Source: Nocardioides psychrotolerans
GTDB taxonomy: Bacteria; Actinomycetota; Actinomycetes; Propionibacteriales; Nocardioidaceae
Length of the DNA: 64,000 nucleotides
NCBI RefSeq assembly: GCF_900113685.1
Contig: NZ_FOQG01000016.1
Span: 1 to 64,000 of the forward strand
Direction: 5' to 3'
Of the stretch, positions 1-8,987 are shown one piece after another. The position numbers were made by a program, and so were the translations under genes. Numbering within the stretch: position 1 is the stretch's first letter; each line of letters opens with the position of its first letter. Below the pieces are notes generated by a model. That model made no database searches, was not told where the DNA came from, and was given only the letters and a program-made list of their open reading frames with translations.

Positions 1-466
1 AGTAGACCCCACGCACCGGCGACCTCAGTTTCGTGATGTCCCACGACCAAACCTGCCCTGGTTTCGTGGCGAGGAGTTCGGGCTTCTTCCGGGGTGGGTG
101 CGTCGCCTGGCGGCGTCGTTCGCCGGCGAGGTGGTTGGCGCGCAGAACCCTGCGCATGGTGGACATCGAGCACAGGTAGATCCCCTCGTCGAGCAGGACC
201 GCCCAGGCCTGTGCGACGGCCTTGTCAGCGAACCGCGGCTCGGTCAACACCTCCAGGACCCGCTGGCGTTCAGCGTCGGTGAGCGCGTTCGGCGGCGTCG
301 GCCGCGGTCCACGCACGGGTGCGGGTTCGGGCCCGAACGGCAACCCCGCACGCCGCAGAGCTTCGGCCTCGGCGCGGTAGTGACTGGCCCGCGAGCGACC
401 CAGCAACGCACACGCTGTCGCGATGCTCATCAACGCGGCGAGCTCGGCGACCAGCGGCACGATCAC
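1..466 (-). CDS. IS3-family transposase OrfB, N-terminal part
   Basis: This is the catalytic subunit of an IS3-type DDE transposase, cut by the window edge after about 155 residues. The visible part holds the OrfB helper region and the beginning of the rve integrase core. The segment PGQVWSWDITKL contains the first catalytic Asp. The frame opens with a GTG that overlaps the orfA stop (GTGA), but IS3 elements usually make an OrfAB fusion by -1 frameshifting, so the free start may not be used. The remaining catalytic Asp and Glu are out of view. Confidence 0.82.
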   Translation of the reverse strand, partial: MIVPLVAELAALMSIATACALLGRSRASHYRAEAEALRRAGLPFGPEPAPVRGPRPTPPNALTDAERQRVLEVLTEPRFADKAVAQAWAVLLDEGIYLCSMSTMRRVLRANHLAGERRRQATHPPRKKPELLATKPGQVWSWDITKLRSPVRGVY

Positions 467-942
467 CGCTTCGACCGCCTCTCGTCCACCTTGGCCACCG
501 GGCCGGCCAGGTCCGCGCTCTCGGAGAGCGTCTCCAAGAGCGCGTGTGCTTTTCCCATCAGGTCCAGCGCCGCCTTGTGCTTGGCGAGCTCAGCCTCGGC
601 CTTCTCCGCGCGCGCCCGCAGCTGGGCGACCTCCCGGTCGCGTTCACGCTCACGCCGGTCCCGGGTCGCCGGGGCGAGCCCGGCGGCGGCACCCGCCTGG
701 GCGGCCCTGCGCCACTCGATGATGTGCGAGGAGTACAGGCCTTCGCGACGCAGGATGCTCCCGCGCACACCACGATCAGCTGCCTCGTACTCGGCGAGAA
801 TCTGCGCCTTGTACTCCGCGGAGAAGCTACGCCGTTTCGGTCGATTAGCCCTGGGTCCCATGACCCCATCATCGCTACTGCTGCCAGCCACATCGGCCGT
901 CGTCATCGTCATCGTGCTCGTCTCGCTTCTCACCCCGTGCAA
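463..942 (-). CDS. IS3-family transposase OrfA (helix-turn-helix subunit)
   Basis: OrfA binds the element ends. The 159-residue protein has a basic lead-in (RPKRRSFSAEYKAQILAEYE) typical of IS3/IS911 OrfA, a helix-turn-helix around residues 35-85, and a C-terminal leucine-zipper-like coiled coil rich in Glu, Arg and Ala (about residues 95-140) that normally mediates OrfA/OrfAB pairing. The first ATG is used here; an internal ATG before GPRANRPKRR, about 27 codons later, is an equally reasonable start. The gene overlaps orfB by four bases, as in active elements. Confidence 0.85.
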   Translation of the reverse strand: MHGVRSETSTMTMTTADVAGSSSDDGVMGPRANRPKRRSFSAEYKAQILAEYEAADRGVRGSILRREGLYSSHIIEWRRAAQAGAAAGLAPATRDRRERERDREVAQLRARAEKAEAELAKHKAALDLMGKAHALLETLSESADLAGPVAKVDERRSKR

Positions 943-993
943 GGGAACGAACTCAGCGGAGGTGTCTCACTCAACTCTGACGCACAGGGCTCA

Positions 994-1130
994 GCCAATC
1001 GACGGACGTCCTGCCACAACGGCAGCCACTGCTCGGTCTCGTCCCACACATAGGGGCGCTGAAAGAGTGGTACCACCAGATGCTGAGGCAGGTTGAACAC
1101 ATCCAGCGGGGTCCGGACGTTCGTCTCCAT
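994..1130 (-). pseudogene. DUF262 (GmrSD-like) protein, N-terminal stub cut by the IS
   Basis: About 45 codons remain of a DUF262-domain protein. The signature VPLFQRPYVW matches the conserved (I/V)PxFQRxYxW motif at the start of DUF262 proteins, which include the S half of GmrSD type IV restriction enzymes and other phage-defence proteins. The frame then enters the insertion sequence and stops after unrelated residues. Family length is normally several hundred residues, so the rest lies beyond the element or is lost. The stub suggests a former restriction or defence gene; the exact subfamily cannot be told. Confidence 0.7.
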
Positions 1131-1384
1131 GGGACTCCCTCGCTCGCTTGCTATCCACGCGATCGTAGGCGGGATCGCCCGCCAAGTACGTCGCAGAGGT
1201 CAACGAAAGGGATGGCGCTCCGTGAGCGCCGGCGACAGAAGCCACGAGCGTCTCGAGAACCGCGGTGGCCGACCAGTCGATTGTTGCGCGGCCGCTTCCT
1301 GGGAGACGGCTGACGAATCACGCTGCGCTGACGAAGCGGAGACTGGGAACGGCTAGAGAGGTGTCCCGGTGTCTCCTCGCCTCG

Positions 1385-2344
1385 CTACTGGATAGCCGAC
1401 GGGCGGTACCCGGCCGCCTCGGCGTCCTCCACGGAAGCAAAGCACTCCTCGGGTGTCGTCTTGTCGTAGTAGGTCCAGCCGGGTTCGTGAAAGATCTTGT
1501 CGCCACCTCCGCTCAGATTCCCCTTCACAGGCGCCGACGAGGGGCATTCTGAGCCGCTGGGGTTCTGTGGTTCCTGCCCACGATCTGTCTTGAAGACGGC
1601 CCAAAGTCCGACGGCGACGATCAGAACGGCGGCGCCGACCACAGCCACCCACACGAGGCGCCACCGTCCGCGCGCGGCCGTCGCCGGCGCAGCTGTAGAT
1701 TCAGGGACCGTCGGCAACGTTGCACCTGGCGCTGAGGGCGCTCGGGCAGGTTCCGGATGCGAGTCACGCGGAAGGGGGCGCAGCGCCTCTCGCAGCTCGC
1801 TCTCGAGCTCGACGACACACTCAGCAGATCGATTCGCGACGCGCTCATTGCCGAAGTTCACAACTCGCCATCCCGCCGCGAAGAGATCGGTTCGTCGCGT
1901 CTCAAGGGCGCGTCGCACCTCGTCCGGGGAGCGTTCGCCGGGTGCTTTGTTTTTCCCATCAATCTCGACTGCCACCCGCAGGTTGCCTTCGCCTTGAATG
2001 GCGAAATCTAGGCGGTAGCGCTTGCCACTGATGCCCGTCGCATCTCGCTGTACCGAAACATCGAACGGCCGCAGGTCGCGCACATGCCTCAGCACCTGCC
2101 TGACGAAGACTCTCTCGAACTCCGCGCCGCCGGCCTGTTCCACCCGATGCTCCAGCTGCGTCCACGCGTCCCAGGATCCAGTTGTAGGCCAGCAGATGGC
2201 GCAGGGCTCTTGGTGCAGGTTCTGCAGCGGGGTTGGCCATCGCTCGATCGAGCGGCCGTGTTGAGCCTCGGCGTCAAGGATGCCGGGGCACTCGTAGCTG
2301 GCGTGGTACTTGGCGCCGGTGCGGGTGACGAAAACTTGGGTCAC
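1385..2344 (-). CDS. Zinc-ribbon + PD-(D/E)XK nuclease-like + TM + sunset-domain protein
   Basis: This unusual 319-residue fusion has four parts. Residues 1-52 hold a possible zinc-binding module (H14, C19, C48, C51; final pair CAIC). Residues about 70-190 resemble DUF559/Vsr-type endonuclease folds, with RYRLDF followed by [10 protein letters not shown] supplying Asp113, Glu127 and Lys131 in a D...ExxxK-like order. Residues about 229-251 form one membrane helix. Residues 267-315 match the actinobacterial/phage 'sunset' domain ([32 protein letters not shown]). The nuclease part would lie in the cytoplasm and the sunset domain probably outside. The start ATG gives the full zinc module. Domain calls are by motif memory, so function is inferred; a role in DNA uptake, defence or phage interaction is possible. 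Confidence 0.6.
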   Translation of the reverse strand: MTQVFVTRTGAKYHASYECPGILDAEAQHGRSIERWPTPLQNLHQEPCAICWPTTGSWDAWTQLEHRVEQAGGAEFERVFVRQVLRHVRDLRPFDVSVQRDATGISGKRYRLDFAIQGEGNLRVAVEIDGKNKAPGERSPDEVRRALETRRTDLFAAGWRVVNFGNERVANRSAECVVELESELREALRPLPRDSHPEPARAPSAPGATLPTVPESTAAPATAARGRWRLVWVAVVGAAVLIVAVGLWAVFKTDRGQEPQNPSGSECPSSAPVKGNLSGGGDKIFHEPGWTYYDKTTPEECFASVEDAEAAGYRPSAIQ

Positions 2345-2827
2345 GAGGCCAAGGGTCCCAAGAACTCACCTCAAGCGCTCCTAATCCGGAAAGGGTCTCA
2401 AGTACGGCCGTTCCAGATCCGCGTCCGCGCGTTCCAAGTGGGAGTGGGTCGCGTCCCGACCGAGAGCAACCCTTGCGCTGGTGGCACCCCGATAACCGCA
2501 GGTCAGGATAGTTCTTTCCATACCCCAGGGGCCCGGGGACCGGGAGAACCGTCGGGCCAACCCCCGTGTGGTCAACACCTGATCCTCGGGAGATTATGCC
2601 CTCTCGGCTGCAGGCTCCTCAGGCAGGGGAACTTGCTGTAGACCACATCGAGAGGATTCTTCGCTCATGCCCCCCGGGGAGCCGCCCACAGCGGCGGCGA
2701 GCGCTGCCCCCAGGGCCGCAGATGCCCGTGCCGAGCAGGTGCGGATGGGTGACCGGCTGACCCGGGAGGGTGGCCGCGACGTCGCCGTACCTCCCCGGGT
2801 GGCGGTGAGTCCTGACCGGCGTGCCGC
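2345..2827. other. Intergenic stretch between accessory edge and lut genes
   Basis: No convincing gene, tRNA or attachment site was recognised. Short open frames here lack start signals and family resemblance. The segment is somewhat less GC-rich than its right neighbour near 2350-2650 and may be a remnant at the junction between the accessory DNA and the conserved chromosome. Confidence 0.4.
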
Positions 2828-3415
2828 TCAGCGCACGACGAGGACCTGCAGCGTGCGGGGACCGTGGACGCCCTCGACGCGGTCGAGCTCGATGTCGCTG
2901 GTGGCCGAGGGGCCGCTGATCCACGTCAGGGCCCGCGACGGGTCGAGACGACCCATCGCGTCGGGCACGTCGGCGACCACCTGGTCCTCGGTCACGATGC
3001 AGACGTGCACGTCGGGCACGAGCGAGATCGCGCGGCGCCCCTGGTCGGGGCCGTGGTCCAGGACGATGGTGCCGGTCTCGGCGATGCCGAGCGCGGCGCG
3101 GGTGACGACGGCATCGAGGGCGTCGAGCTCGGCGGAGCTCAGGCCGGTGTCGACGACCTGACCGGGGACGTCGAGCCCCAGCCCAGAAGGTACGACGACC
3201 CGTGCGCCGGGCGGGAGGGCTGCGGCGACACGGGCCGGCAGGTCCGCGACGGAGCAGCGCTCTACCACTGCGCGGTAGTCGGCGACGCGCTCGGCGAAGA
3301 GCCCGACCAGGTCGTTGGGGACGACGCCAACCGGGGAGACGACGGGGCTCGGCTCGGGGGTCGCGTCAGCCAGCGCCGCGCGCACCGCGGCCAGGATGTC
3401 GTCGCGGGCGCTCAT
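2828..3415 (-). CDS. lutC: Lactate utilization protein C (LUD domain)
   Basis: LutC is the smallest subunit of the LutABC L-lactate dehydrogenase complex, which oxidises L-lactate to pyruvate in the cytoplasm. The 195-residue product has the LUD-domain core: the ALGIAETGTIVLDHG segment, followed by a histidine-free VHVCIVTEDQVV stretch and the SGPSATSDIE motif common to LutC proteins. The ATG overlaps the lutB stop by four bases (ATGA), so translation is probably coupled. Length is normal for the family. The gene is last in lutA-lutB-lutC. Confidence 0.92.
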   Translation of the reverse strand: MSARDDILAAVRAALADATPEPSPVVSPVGVVPNDLVGLFAERVADYRAVVERCSVADLPARVAAALPPGARVVVPSGLGLDVPGQVVDTGLSSAELDALDAVVTRAALGIAETGTIVLDHGPDQGRRAISLVPDVHVCIVTEDQVVADVPDAMGRLDPSRALTWISGPSATSDIELDRVEGVHGPRTLQVLVVR

Positions 3416-4908
3416 GACTCGCCACCGCCCTGCCTGCCCAGACGACCGACCCGTTGCCACCACGCACGGAACGACTCGGCCGGCGGGGCGGGCAGGTCCC
3501 GGGCGCTGGTCCAGCCCCCATCGGGGCCGGGCAGCTTGCCGGACGCGGCCCGACCACCGGGCAGCGTGACGCCGAACATCCGCTTCATGACCCGCCCCGC
3601 GACCCCGGACGCGCGCTCGGCGCGAGCCAGCCGACGGGCATCGGAGAAGGTCCAGGCGACCCCCTTCATCGCGACCGCCTCGGCGCTCGGCACGGTGTCG
3701 GAGCGGTGCGCGTCGACGACCTTCGAGCGCAGGTGCACCAGCACCTCGGGGATGTCGATGCGCACGGGGCACACCTCGAAGCACGCCCCGCACAACGAGG
3801 ACGCGTAGGGCAGCGAGTCGACCTGCTTGTCGCCGGTGCCCTGCATCAGCGGGTTGAGGATCGCGCCGATCGGGCCGGGATAGACCGAGCCGTAGGCGTG
3901 ACCGCCCGTGCGCTCGTAGACCGGGCACACGTTGAGGCACGCCGAGCAGCGGATGCAGCGAAGGGCCTGGCGACCGACCGAGTCGGCGAGCGCACGGGTC
4001 CGCCCGTTGTCCAGGAGTACGACGTGCACCTCCTGCGGGCCGTCGCCGGGCGTGACGCCGGACCACGTGGACGTGTAGGGATTCATCCGCTCCCCGGTCG
4101 AGGATCGCGGGAGCAGCCGCAGCAGCGGGTCGAGCTCGGCCCAGGTGGGCACGACCTTCTCGATGCCCACGACGCTGACCAGCACCTCGGGCAGGGTCAG
4201 GCACATCCGGCCGTTGCCCTCGGACTCCACGACCACGAGCGTGCCGGTCTCGGAGACCGCGAAGTTGGCCCCCGAGACACCCACCTTGGCCCGCAGGAAC
4301 TTCTCACGCAGGTGCGCCCGCGCGGCAGCGGCCAGCATCGCCGGCTCGTCGGTGAGGTCCGCGGGCGCCGGTCGCCCGGCGCCGCCCATCTCGCGCAGGA
4401 AGATCTCGCGCACCTCGGCGCGGTTGCGGTGGATCGCGGGCACCAGGATGTGGCTGGGCAGGTCGCCCCCGAGCTGCACGATGAGCTCGGCCAGGTCGGT
4501 CTCCCACGCGGCGATGCCGGCCGCGGCCAGCGCGCCGTTGAGGTCGATCTCCTGGGTCACCATCGACTTGACCTTGACGACCTCGTCGACGCCGTGGCCC
4601 TGCGCGATGCCGACGACGATCGCGTTGGCCTCGGCAGCGTCGCGCGCCCAGTGCACGGTGGCCCCGTGGGCGACGAGCATGCGCTCGAGCTCCTCCAGGT
4701 GGGTCGCGAGGTCGGTCAGAGCACGCTCCTTGACCGCCGCACCGGCTAGGCGCAGGTCCTCCCAGTTGTCGACCTCGCCGACCACGGCGGCGCGCTTGGC
4801 CCGGATGACCCCGGTGGCATGGGCCAGGTTGTGGCGCAGCTGGGTGTCACCCAACGCTTCCCGGGCGGCGACCGGGAAGGCCGGCATCCCGACGAAGGTG
4901 CCGGTCAT
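3412..4908 (-). CDS. lutB: Lactate utilization iron-sulfur protein B
   Basis: LutB is the iron-sulfur electron-transfer subunit of the LutABC lactate oxidase. The 498-residue protein has an N-terminal LUD domain (about residues 60-300, including VSGANFAVSETGTLVVVESE) and two 4Fe-4S motifs: C318xxCxxCxxxCP (CIRCSACLNVCP) and C373xxCxxxCP (CGACFEVCP). The chosen ATG overlaps the lutA stop (ATGA); longer readings upstream are low-complexity sequence inside lutA and were rejected. The C-terminal tail after residue 440 matches the DUF3390-like extension of the family. Confidence 0.93.
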   Translation of the reverse strand: MTGTFVGMPAFPVAAREALGDTQLRHNLAHATGVIRAKRAAVVGEVDNWEDLRLAGAAVKERALTDLATHLEELERMLVAHGATVHWARDAAEANAIVVGIAQGHGVDEVVKVKSMVTQEIDLNGALAAAGIAAWETDLAELIVQLGGDLPSHILVPAIHRNRAEVREIFLREMGGAGRPAPADLTDEPAMLAAAARAHLREKFLRAKVGVSGANFAVSETGTLVVVESEGNGRMCLTLPEVLVSVVGIEKVVPTWAELDPLLRLLPRSSTGERMNPYTSTWSGVTPGDGPQEVHVVLLDNGRTRALADSVGRQALRCIRCSACLNVCPVYERTGGHAYGSVYPGPIGAILNPLMQGTGDKQVDSLPYASSLCGACFEVCPVRIDIPEVLVHLRSKVVDAHRSDTVPSAEAVAMKGVAWTFSDARRLARAERASGVAGRVMKRMFGVTLPGGRAASGKLPGPDGGWTSARDLPAPPAESFRAWWQRVGRLGRQGGGES

Positions 4909-5678
4909 CGCCCACCACCGACGACCGCGCCCAAGGGGGCATCCTCGGTCGAGGCGAGGATCTCGGCGAGGTGCATGACCCGCACACCGGAGCGTTGGCG
5001 CGACAGGATGCCGCCGACGTGCATCAGGCACGAGTTGTCACCGGCCACCATCACCTCGGCCCCGGTGGAGCGCACGTGGCGCGCCTTGTCGGCGCCCATC
5101 GCGATCGAGGTGTCGGCGTTCTTCAGGGCGAAGGTACCGCCGAAGCCGCAGCACTCCTCGGCCGAGGGCAGCTCGGCCAACCGGATCCCACGCACCGCCT
5201 CGAGCAGACGCCGGGGCCGGTCCCCCACCCCCAGCATCCGCAGCGAGTGACACGTCGGGTGGTAGGTCACACGGTGCGGGAAGTAGGCACCCACGTCGAC
5301 CACGCCCAGCACGTCGACGAGGAACTCGGTGAGCTCGAAGACCTTCGGCGACGTCTCCGCGACGGCCGCGGCCAGACCCGCGTCACCAGTGCGCCGCGCC
5401 ACGATCCCGTGCTGGTGACGGGCCGATCCCGCGCACGACCCGCTCGGCGTCACGATGGCGTCGAAGCCAGCGAACGCGTCGACGAAGGTGCGCACCACCG
5501 GGACCGCCTCGTCGAGGTAGCCGGTGTTGACCATCGGCTGCGCACAGCACGTCTGCGCCGCGGGGAACTCCACGTCCACCCCGAGCCGGCGCAGCAGCGT
5601 CACGACCGCCTTCCCCGTCTCGGGGAACATCGCGTCGTTGACGCAGGTGACCATCAGGGCGACGCGCATGCTTCCCAT
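4905..5678 (-). CDS. lutA: Lactate utilization protein A (CCG-domain)
   Basis: LutA belongs to the glycolate oxidase GlcF/heterodisulfide reductase CCG-domain family. Its two Cys-rich domains are visible as TCCAQPMVNTGY with YHPTCHSLRML and ECCGFGGTFALKN, which bind an unusual iron-sulfur centre. The 257-residue length is usual. The start at MGSMRVALMV was chosen because GGAGG lies nine bases upstream; a second ATG three codons on is possible. It opens the lutABC run, transcribed away from the histidine kinase. No lutR or lactate permease gene is adjacent. Confidence 0.92.
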   Translation of the reverse strand: MGSMRVALMVTCVNDAMFPETGKAVVTLLRRLGVDVEFPAAQTCCAQPMVNTGYLDEAVPVVRTFVDAFAGFDAIVTPSGSCAGSARHQHGIVARRTGDAGLAAAVAETSPKVFELTEFLVDVLGVVDVGAYFPHRVTYHPTCHSLRMLGVGDRPRRLLEAVRGIRLAELPSAEECCGFGGTFALKNADTSIAMGADKARHVRSTGAEVMVAGDNSCLMHVGGILSRQRSGVRVMHLAEILASTEDAPLGAVVGGGR

Positions 5679-6022
5679 GATGACCCGCCTCCGGTGGGGC
5701 CCAACGCCCGGCCGCCGCGTGCAACCGGCCAGAGCGAGTCCGGGCCGGCGGAATGCCGGCAGCTGGCGGCCTCGGGAGCCGCGCTGAGCGTGAGCCGCTC
5801 GACGTAGGCCCTGAACTGCCCGGGTGGGTTGGCGGTCAGCGGCGAAGTCCCCGACCCGTCGGTGCTCACGCGCCCGCCAGGCGCACGACAGCCGCCCCAC
5901 CCAGGGCTTGCTCGATTCGCTCACGCGCCCCCCGGGTCTGGGGTCACACTGGTGCCAGCAGGCAGCAGGCAGCAGGCGGCCGGCGGCAGCGACGCCACCG
6001 ACGCCCCAGGACGAGGAGGCAC
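5679..6022. other. Divergent control region between lutA and histidine kinase
   Basis: This 344-bp gap separates divergent genes and must hold both promoters. No GntR/LutR operator could be recognised. The only structured element is a 7-bp direct repeat (AGCAGGC three times, 5958-5978) about 45 bp before the kinase start. Open reading frames crossing the region have no family resemblance. Confidence 0.45.
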
Positions 6023-7441
6023 GTGACCACCACCGCCCCCTCCCAGCGCCCGCACCTGTGGGAGGTCGGCCTCGTGCTGCTGGCGATGGCCGCCACGTTC
6101 GTCGTCTCGGTGGCGACCAACCTGGCCGAGGTACGGGGCAGGTGGCTGCTGCGGAACGAGGGCGACAACGTCGACGAGCTCGTCTTCACCGGGGTCGTGG
6201 GGATGGTCGGCTTCGCCATCATCGCCTGGCGCCGCAGCCGCCTGCTCGGTCGGGAGCTCGATCGCGGCGCCCGCATCGACCGCGCTCTCCGCGAGACGAC
6301 GGAGCGCTACCGCTCGCTCTTCGACTACCACCCGAGCGCCGTCTTCTCCCTCGATCTCGAGGGGCGCTTCACGAGCGTGAATGCCGCGGCAGAGCAGATC
6401 AGCGGCTACCGCGCCGCGGAGCTGGTGGGGACGTCGTTCCCTGACCTGTTGCTCCCCGACGAGCTGGAGACGATGCTCCTCACGTTCTCGCTCCTCGTCG
6501 CGCGCGAGCCGCAGCGGTTCGAGGTGGGCTTCCACCTCAAGAACGGCACCACGGTCGACCTGCGCATCACCGGACTGCCGATCATCGTCGGCGAGCAGGT
6601 CGTCGGCGTCTACGGCATCGCCGAGGACGTCACCGAGCAGAACCTGATGCAGACCGCGCTGGACGAGGCCCGTCGCGCGGCGGAGGAGGCGAGCAACGCC
6701 AAGTCCCTCTTCCTCGCCACCATGAGCCACGAGATCCGCACCCCGCTCACGAGCGTGCTCGCGGCCGTCGAGGTGCTCGCGGCCGACGACCTGGACCCGG
6801 GCCAGCGTCATCTCACCGACATCATGGACCGCCAGGGCCGGTCCCTGCTGCGGCTGGTCGAGGAGGTCCTGGACTTCTCCCGGATCGAGGCCGGGGCCAT
6901 CGAGCTGGAGGACGTCGACCTCGACCTGGCCGCGCTGGTCGCGGAGTCGGTGGCCCACCACGCCCCCACCGCGGAGGCCAAGGGACTGACGCTCGACGTC
7001 ACCCTGGACCCCGAACTCCCCCTCGGGCTGTCCGGGGACGCTGCCCGACTCGGCCAGGTGCTGAGCAACCTGGTGGGCAACGCGGTGAAGTTCACCGATG
7101 CCGGCTGGGTGCGCGTGCGGGTCAGCCAGGTCCCGGGCCCCCGACCGACGATCCTGCGTTTCACGGTCGCCGACTCCGGCATCGGGTTCACCGCGGATCA
7201 GCACGACGGCCTCTTCGACTCCTTCCAGCAGGCCGACTCCTCGATCACCCGGCGCTTCGGCGGCACCGGGCTCGGGCTGGCGATCTGCCGGCAGCTGGTG
7301 ACGGCCATGGGCGGCACGATCGACGTGCAGTCGACCCCGGGGACGGGCAGCACCTTCACGGTGACGGTCCCCCTCGAGCGGCGTACGAACGGCAGCGGCG
7401 ACGCTCGCGTAGCCGGGATCACATACCGGGAGTCTGTTTGA
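6023..7441 (+). CDS. PAS-domain membrane sensor histidine kinase
   Basis: This is an orphan two-component sensor kinase of 472 residues. Two membrane helices lie near residues 15-35 and 48-66. A PAS domain follows (about 90-205; [20 protein letters not shown]), then a HisKA dimerisation domain with the phospho-His in [14 protein letters not shown]. The ATPase domain has an N box ([14 protein letters not shown]), G1 (VADSGIGF) and G2 ([16 protein letters not shown]). No receiver domain is attached and no response regulator is adjacent. The GTG start was chosen for the AGGAGGC ribosome site just upstream. The H-box style resembles hybrid BarA-type kinases, but the receiver is missing. Confidence 0.9.
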   Translation: MTTTAPSQRPHLWEVGLVLLAMAATFVVSVATNLAEVRGRWLLRNEGDNVDELVFTGVVGMVGFAIIAWRRSRLLGRELDRGARIDRALRETTERYRSLFDYHPSAVFSLDLEGRFTSVNAAAEQISGYRAAELVGTSFPDLLLPDELETMLLTFSLLVAREPQRFEVGFHLKNGTTVDLRITGLPIIVGEQVVGVYGIAEDVTEQNLMQTALDEARRAAEEASNAKSLFLATMSHEIRTPLTSVLAAVEVLAADDLDPGQRHLTDIMDRQGRSLLRLVEEVLDFSRIEAGAIELEDVDLDLAALVAESVAHHAPTAEAKGLTLDVTLDPELPLGLSGDAARLGQVLSNLVGNAVKFTDAGWVRVRVSQVPGPRPTILRFTVADSGIGFTADQHDGLFDSFQQADSSITRRFGGTGLGLAICRQLVTAMGGTIDVQSTPGTGSTFTVTVPLERRTNGSGDARVAGITYRESV

Positions 7442-7470
7442 TACCCACCTATTGACGTATATTCAACAGC

Positions 7471-8577
7471 ATGTCGTTCCGTGCTCGCGCCCTGCTCGCC
7501 CTCGTCGTCGCCCTGGGCCTCGGCTCCCTCGCCGTGCCGACCAACGGCGCGTCCGCGGCCGTCCCGACCGCCACCGCACCCGCCACCGCCACCGCCACCG
7601 CACCCGCCGCGGACGGCCGTCGGCACCAGGTCATCTCGCGCACCGTCGCCTTCGACCTGACCAACACCGGCAACAGCCTGCTGTCCTGCCCGGCCGACAA
7701 CCAGGTCTACCCGGTGCGCGCCCGGCTCGTCGGCCCGCGCCAGAAGGTCCTCGGCTACGCCGGCAGCACCCGGATGAACGTGCTGGTCCACGACGCCGGC
7801 ACCGGCGGCTGGTTCTGGAACCTGCGACAGCACCCGGCCTACGACTACGCCACCCAGCTGGGACGCGAGGGCGAGCTCTCGCTGGTCCTCGACCGCCTGG
7901 GCTACGACAGCAGCCCCCTCGCGAACGGCCGCAGCACCTGCCTCGACGCGCAGGCCAACATGCTCCACCAGGTCGTCCAGCACCTCTACGCCGGCATCTA
8001 CGACTTTACCCAGGGCGGCTTCAGCCCGCCCCACGCCTCGTCGGTCGTCGTGCACGGTCACGGCACCGGAGGCGCCATCGCCCAGCTCGAGGCCGCACGC
8101 CACGACGACGTCGACGGGCTGGTCCTGATGTCCTGGGCCGGCTCCAACGCCTCCCAGCTCGCCGTCGACCAGGCCCGCCAGCAGACCTCGGCCTGCCTGA
8201 CCGGCCCCGGCTACGCGTCGTACGGCGCCAGCAAGGCCGCCTTCCAGCGGTTGCTCTTCGCCAGCGCCCCGGCCGCCGTGCGCCGCAACGCCCTCTCCCA
8301 GCGCAACAGCACCCCCTGCGGTGACGTCACCAGCCTGCCTTCCACTCTGCTGTCGTCCGTGCTGACCGCGGGCCAGGTCGAGGCGCCGGTGCTGCTCATG
8401 GCGGGCAGCAAGGACGCGCGCATCCGCCGGGAGGCCACGCAGGACACCGCCGCGTCGTTCCGCTCCAGCACGAAGGTCACGACCCGGATCATCGCCGGAG
8501 CCGGCAGCGCCCTCCCCCTGGAGCGGTCCGCCCCGAAGACCCGCGCAGCCGTGCTCCGCTGGCTGCACGGGCTCTGA
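7471..8577 (+). CDS. Secreted alpha/beta-hydrolase-fold protein lacking catalytic residues
   Basis: The 368-residue exported protein has a signal peptide ([17 protein letters not shown], cut near ASAA at residue 30), a Thr/Ala/Pro-rich linker (residues 31-47), then an alpha/beta-hydrolase-like core. The nucleophile elbow reads G196-H-G-T-G, with Gly198 where Ser is expected. The acid is present (Asp315 in AGSKDARI), but the usual His position in the GAGHALPLE-type motif reads [10 protein letters not shown] (Ser346). It is therefore probably not a working hydrolase; a binding or structural role is possible. It starts 29 bp after the kinase gene. Fold assignment is by motif and spacing. Confidence 0.7.
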   Translation: MSFRARALLALVVALGLGSLAVPTNGASAAVPTATAPATATATAPAADGRRHQVISRTVAFDLTNTGNSLLSCPADNQVYPVRARLVGPRQKVLGYAGSTRMNVLVHDAGTGGWFWNLRQHPAYDYATQLGREGELSLVLDRLGYDSSPLANGRSTCLDAQANMLHQVVQHLYAGIYDFTQGGFSPPHASSVVVHGHGTGGAIAQLEAARHDDVDGLVLMSWAGSNASQLAVDQARQQTSACLTGPGYASYGASKAAFQRLLFASAPAAVRRNALSQRNSTPCGDVTSLPSTLLSSVLTAGQVEAPVLLMAGSKDARIRREATQDTAASFRSSTKVTTRIIAGAGSALPLERSAPKTRAAVLRWLHGL

Positions 8578-8600
8578 CCCGGCACCCGCCGCACGTCGTC

Positions 8601-8633
8601 CCGGCGTACGGGTGGGGGGTATAGCCTCCTGGG
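8601..8633 (+). promoter_or_regulatory. csoR promoter with G-tract operator candidate
   Basis: A -10-like TATAGC (8620-8625) ends eight bases before the GTG, so the message is probably leaderless. It overlaps a G-rich segment of the GTAC...GTAT type (8606-8621), similar to the GC-tract operators of CsoR repressors. This suggests self-repression, lifted by Cu(I). The operator call is by resemblance only. Confidence 0.45.
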
Positions 8634-8942
8634 GTGAGCGCCTCCGACGAGATCGAGCCCGGCTACGTGCACCACCAGCACCGCGACGCCTACCTCAAGC
8701 GGCTGCGACGCATCGAGGGCCAGGCCCGGGGGCTGCAGCGGATGGTCGAGGAGGAGCAGTACTGCATCGACATCCTCACGCAGATCTCCGCGATGACCAA
8801 GGCGCTCCAGTCGGTCGCGCTCGGCCTGCTCGACGAGCACCTGGCGCACTGCGTCGTCGAGGCTGCCAAGACCGGCGGCCCGGAGGGCGAGGAGAAGCTC
8901 AAGGAAGCCGCCGACGCGATCGCGCGGCTCGTCCGGTCCTAG
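8634..8942 (+). CDS. csoR: CsoR-family copper-sensing repressor
   Basis: This 102-residue all-helical repressor matches the CsoR/FrmR family. The Cu(I) ligands are all present with correct spacing: Cys44 (QYCID), His69 and Cys73 (DEHLAHC), 25 and 4 residues apart as in M. tuberculosis CsoR. The conserved start of helix 1 ([18 protein letters not shown]) is intact. It would bind promoter DNA without metal and release with Cu(I). No copper ATPase or CopZ gene is adjacent, so targets other than itself are elsewhere. The GTG start is supported by the -10 just upstream. Confidence 0.88.
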   Translation: MSASDEIEPGYVHHQHRDAYLKRLRRIEGQARGLQRMVEEEQYCIDILTQISAMTKALQSVALGLLDEHLAHCVVEAAKTGGPEGEEKLKEAADAIARLVRS

Positions 8943-8980
8943 CCGGTCCTAGCCCGTCCTGGCCCGTCCTGGCCTGTCCC
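8931..8980. repeat. 10-bp tandem repeat, five imperfect units
   Basis: Five consecutive 10-mers related to AGCCCGTCCT run across the csoR stop codon and fill the gap to ppk2. Units one to three still read as coding or stop sequence. It may be slippage-generated; no function is evident. Confidence 0.7.
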
Positions 8981-8987
8981 CGCCCGG

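Larger units (their letters stand above)
1..993 (-). mobile_element. IS3-family insertion sequence, partial (continues past left edge)
   Basis: The element carries two overlapping reading frames in the IS3 orfA/orfB arrangement, read right to left. Its upstream end is placed near position 993, where the minus strand reads TGAGCCCTGTGCGTCAGAG and the DUF262 reading frame is interrupted; this boundary is inferred from the gene break and the TG start usual for IS3 termini. The other terminus and most of the catalytic domain lie outside the window, so target duplication and intactness cannot be judged. Confidence 0.8.

Noticed and set aside
98..1096. 332-codon plus-strand frame opposite the IS3 genes
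   Set aside because: OrfA and OrfB motifs lie on the minus strand; this frame has none.
2345..2827. tRNA or attachment site at the accessory edge
   Set aside because: No cloverleaf or T-loop pattern was found on either strand.
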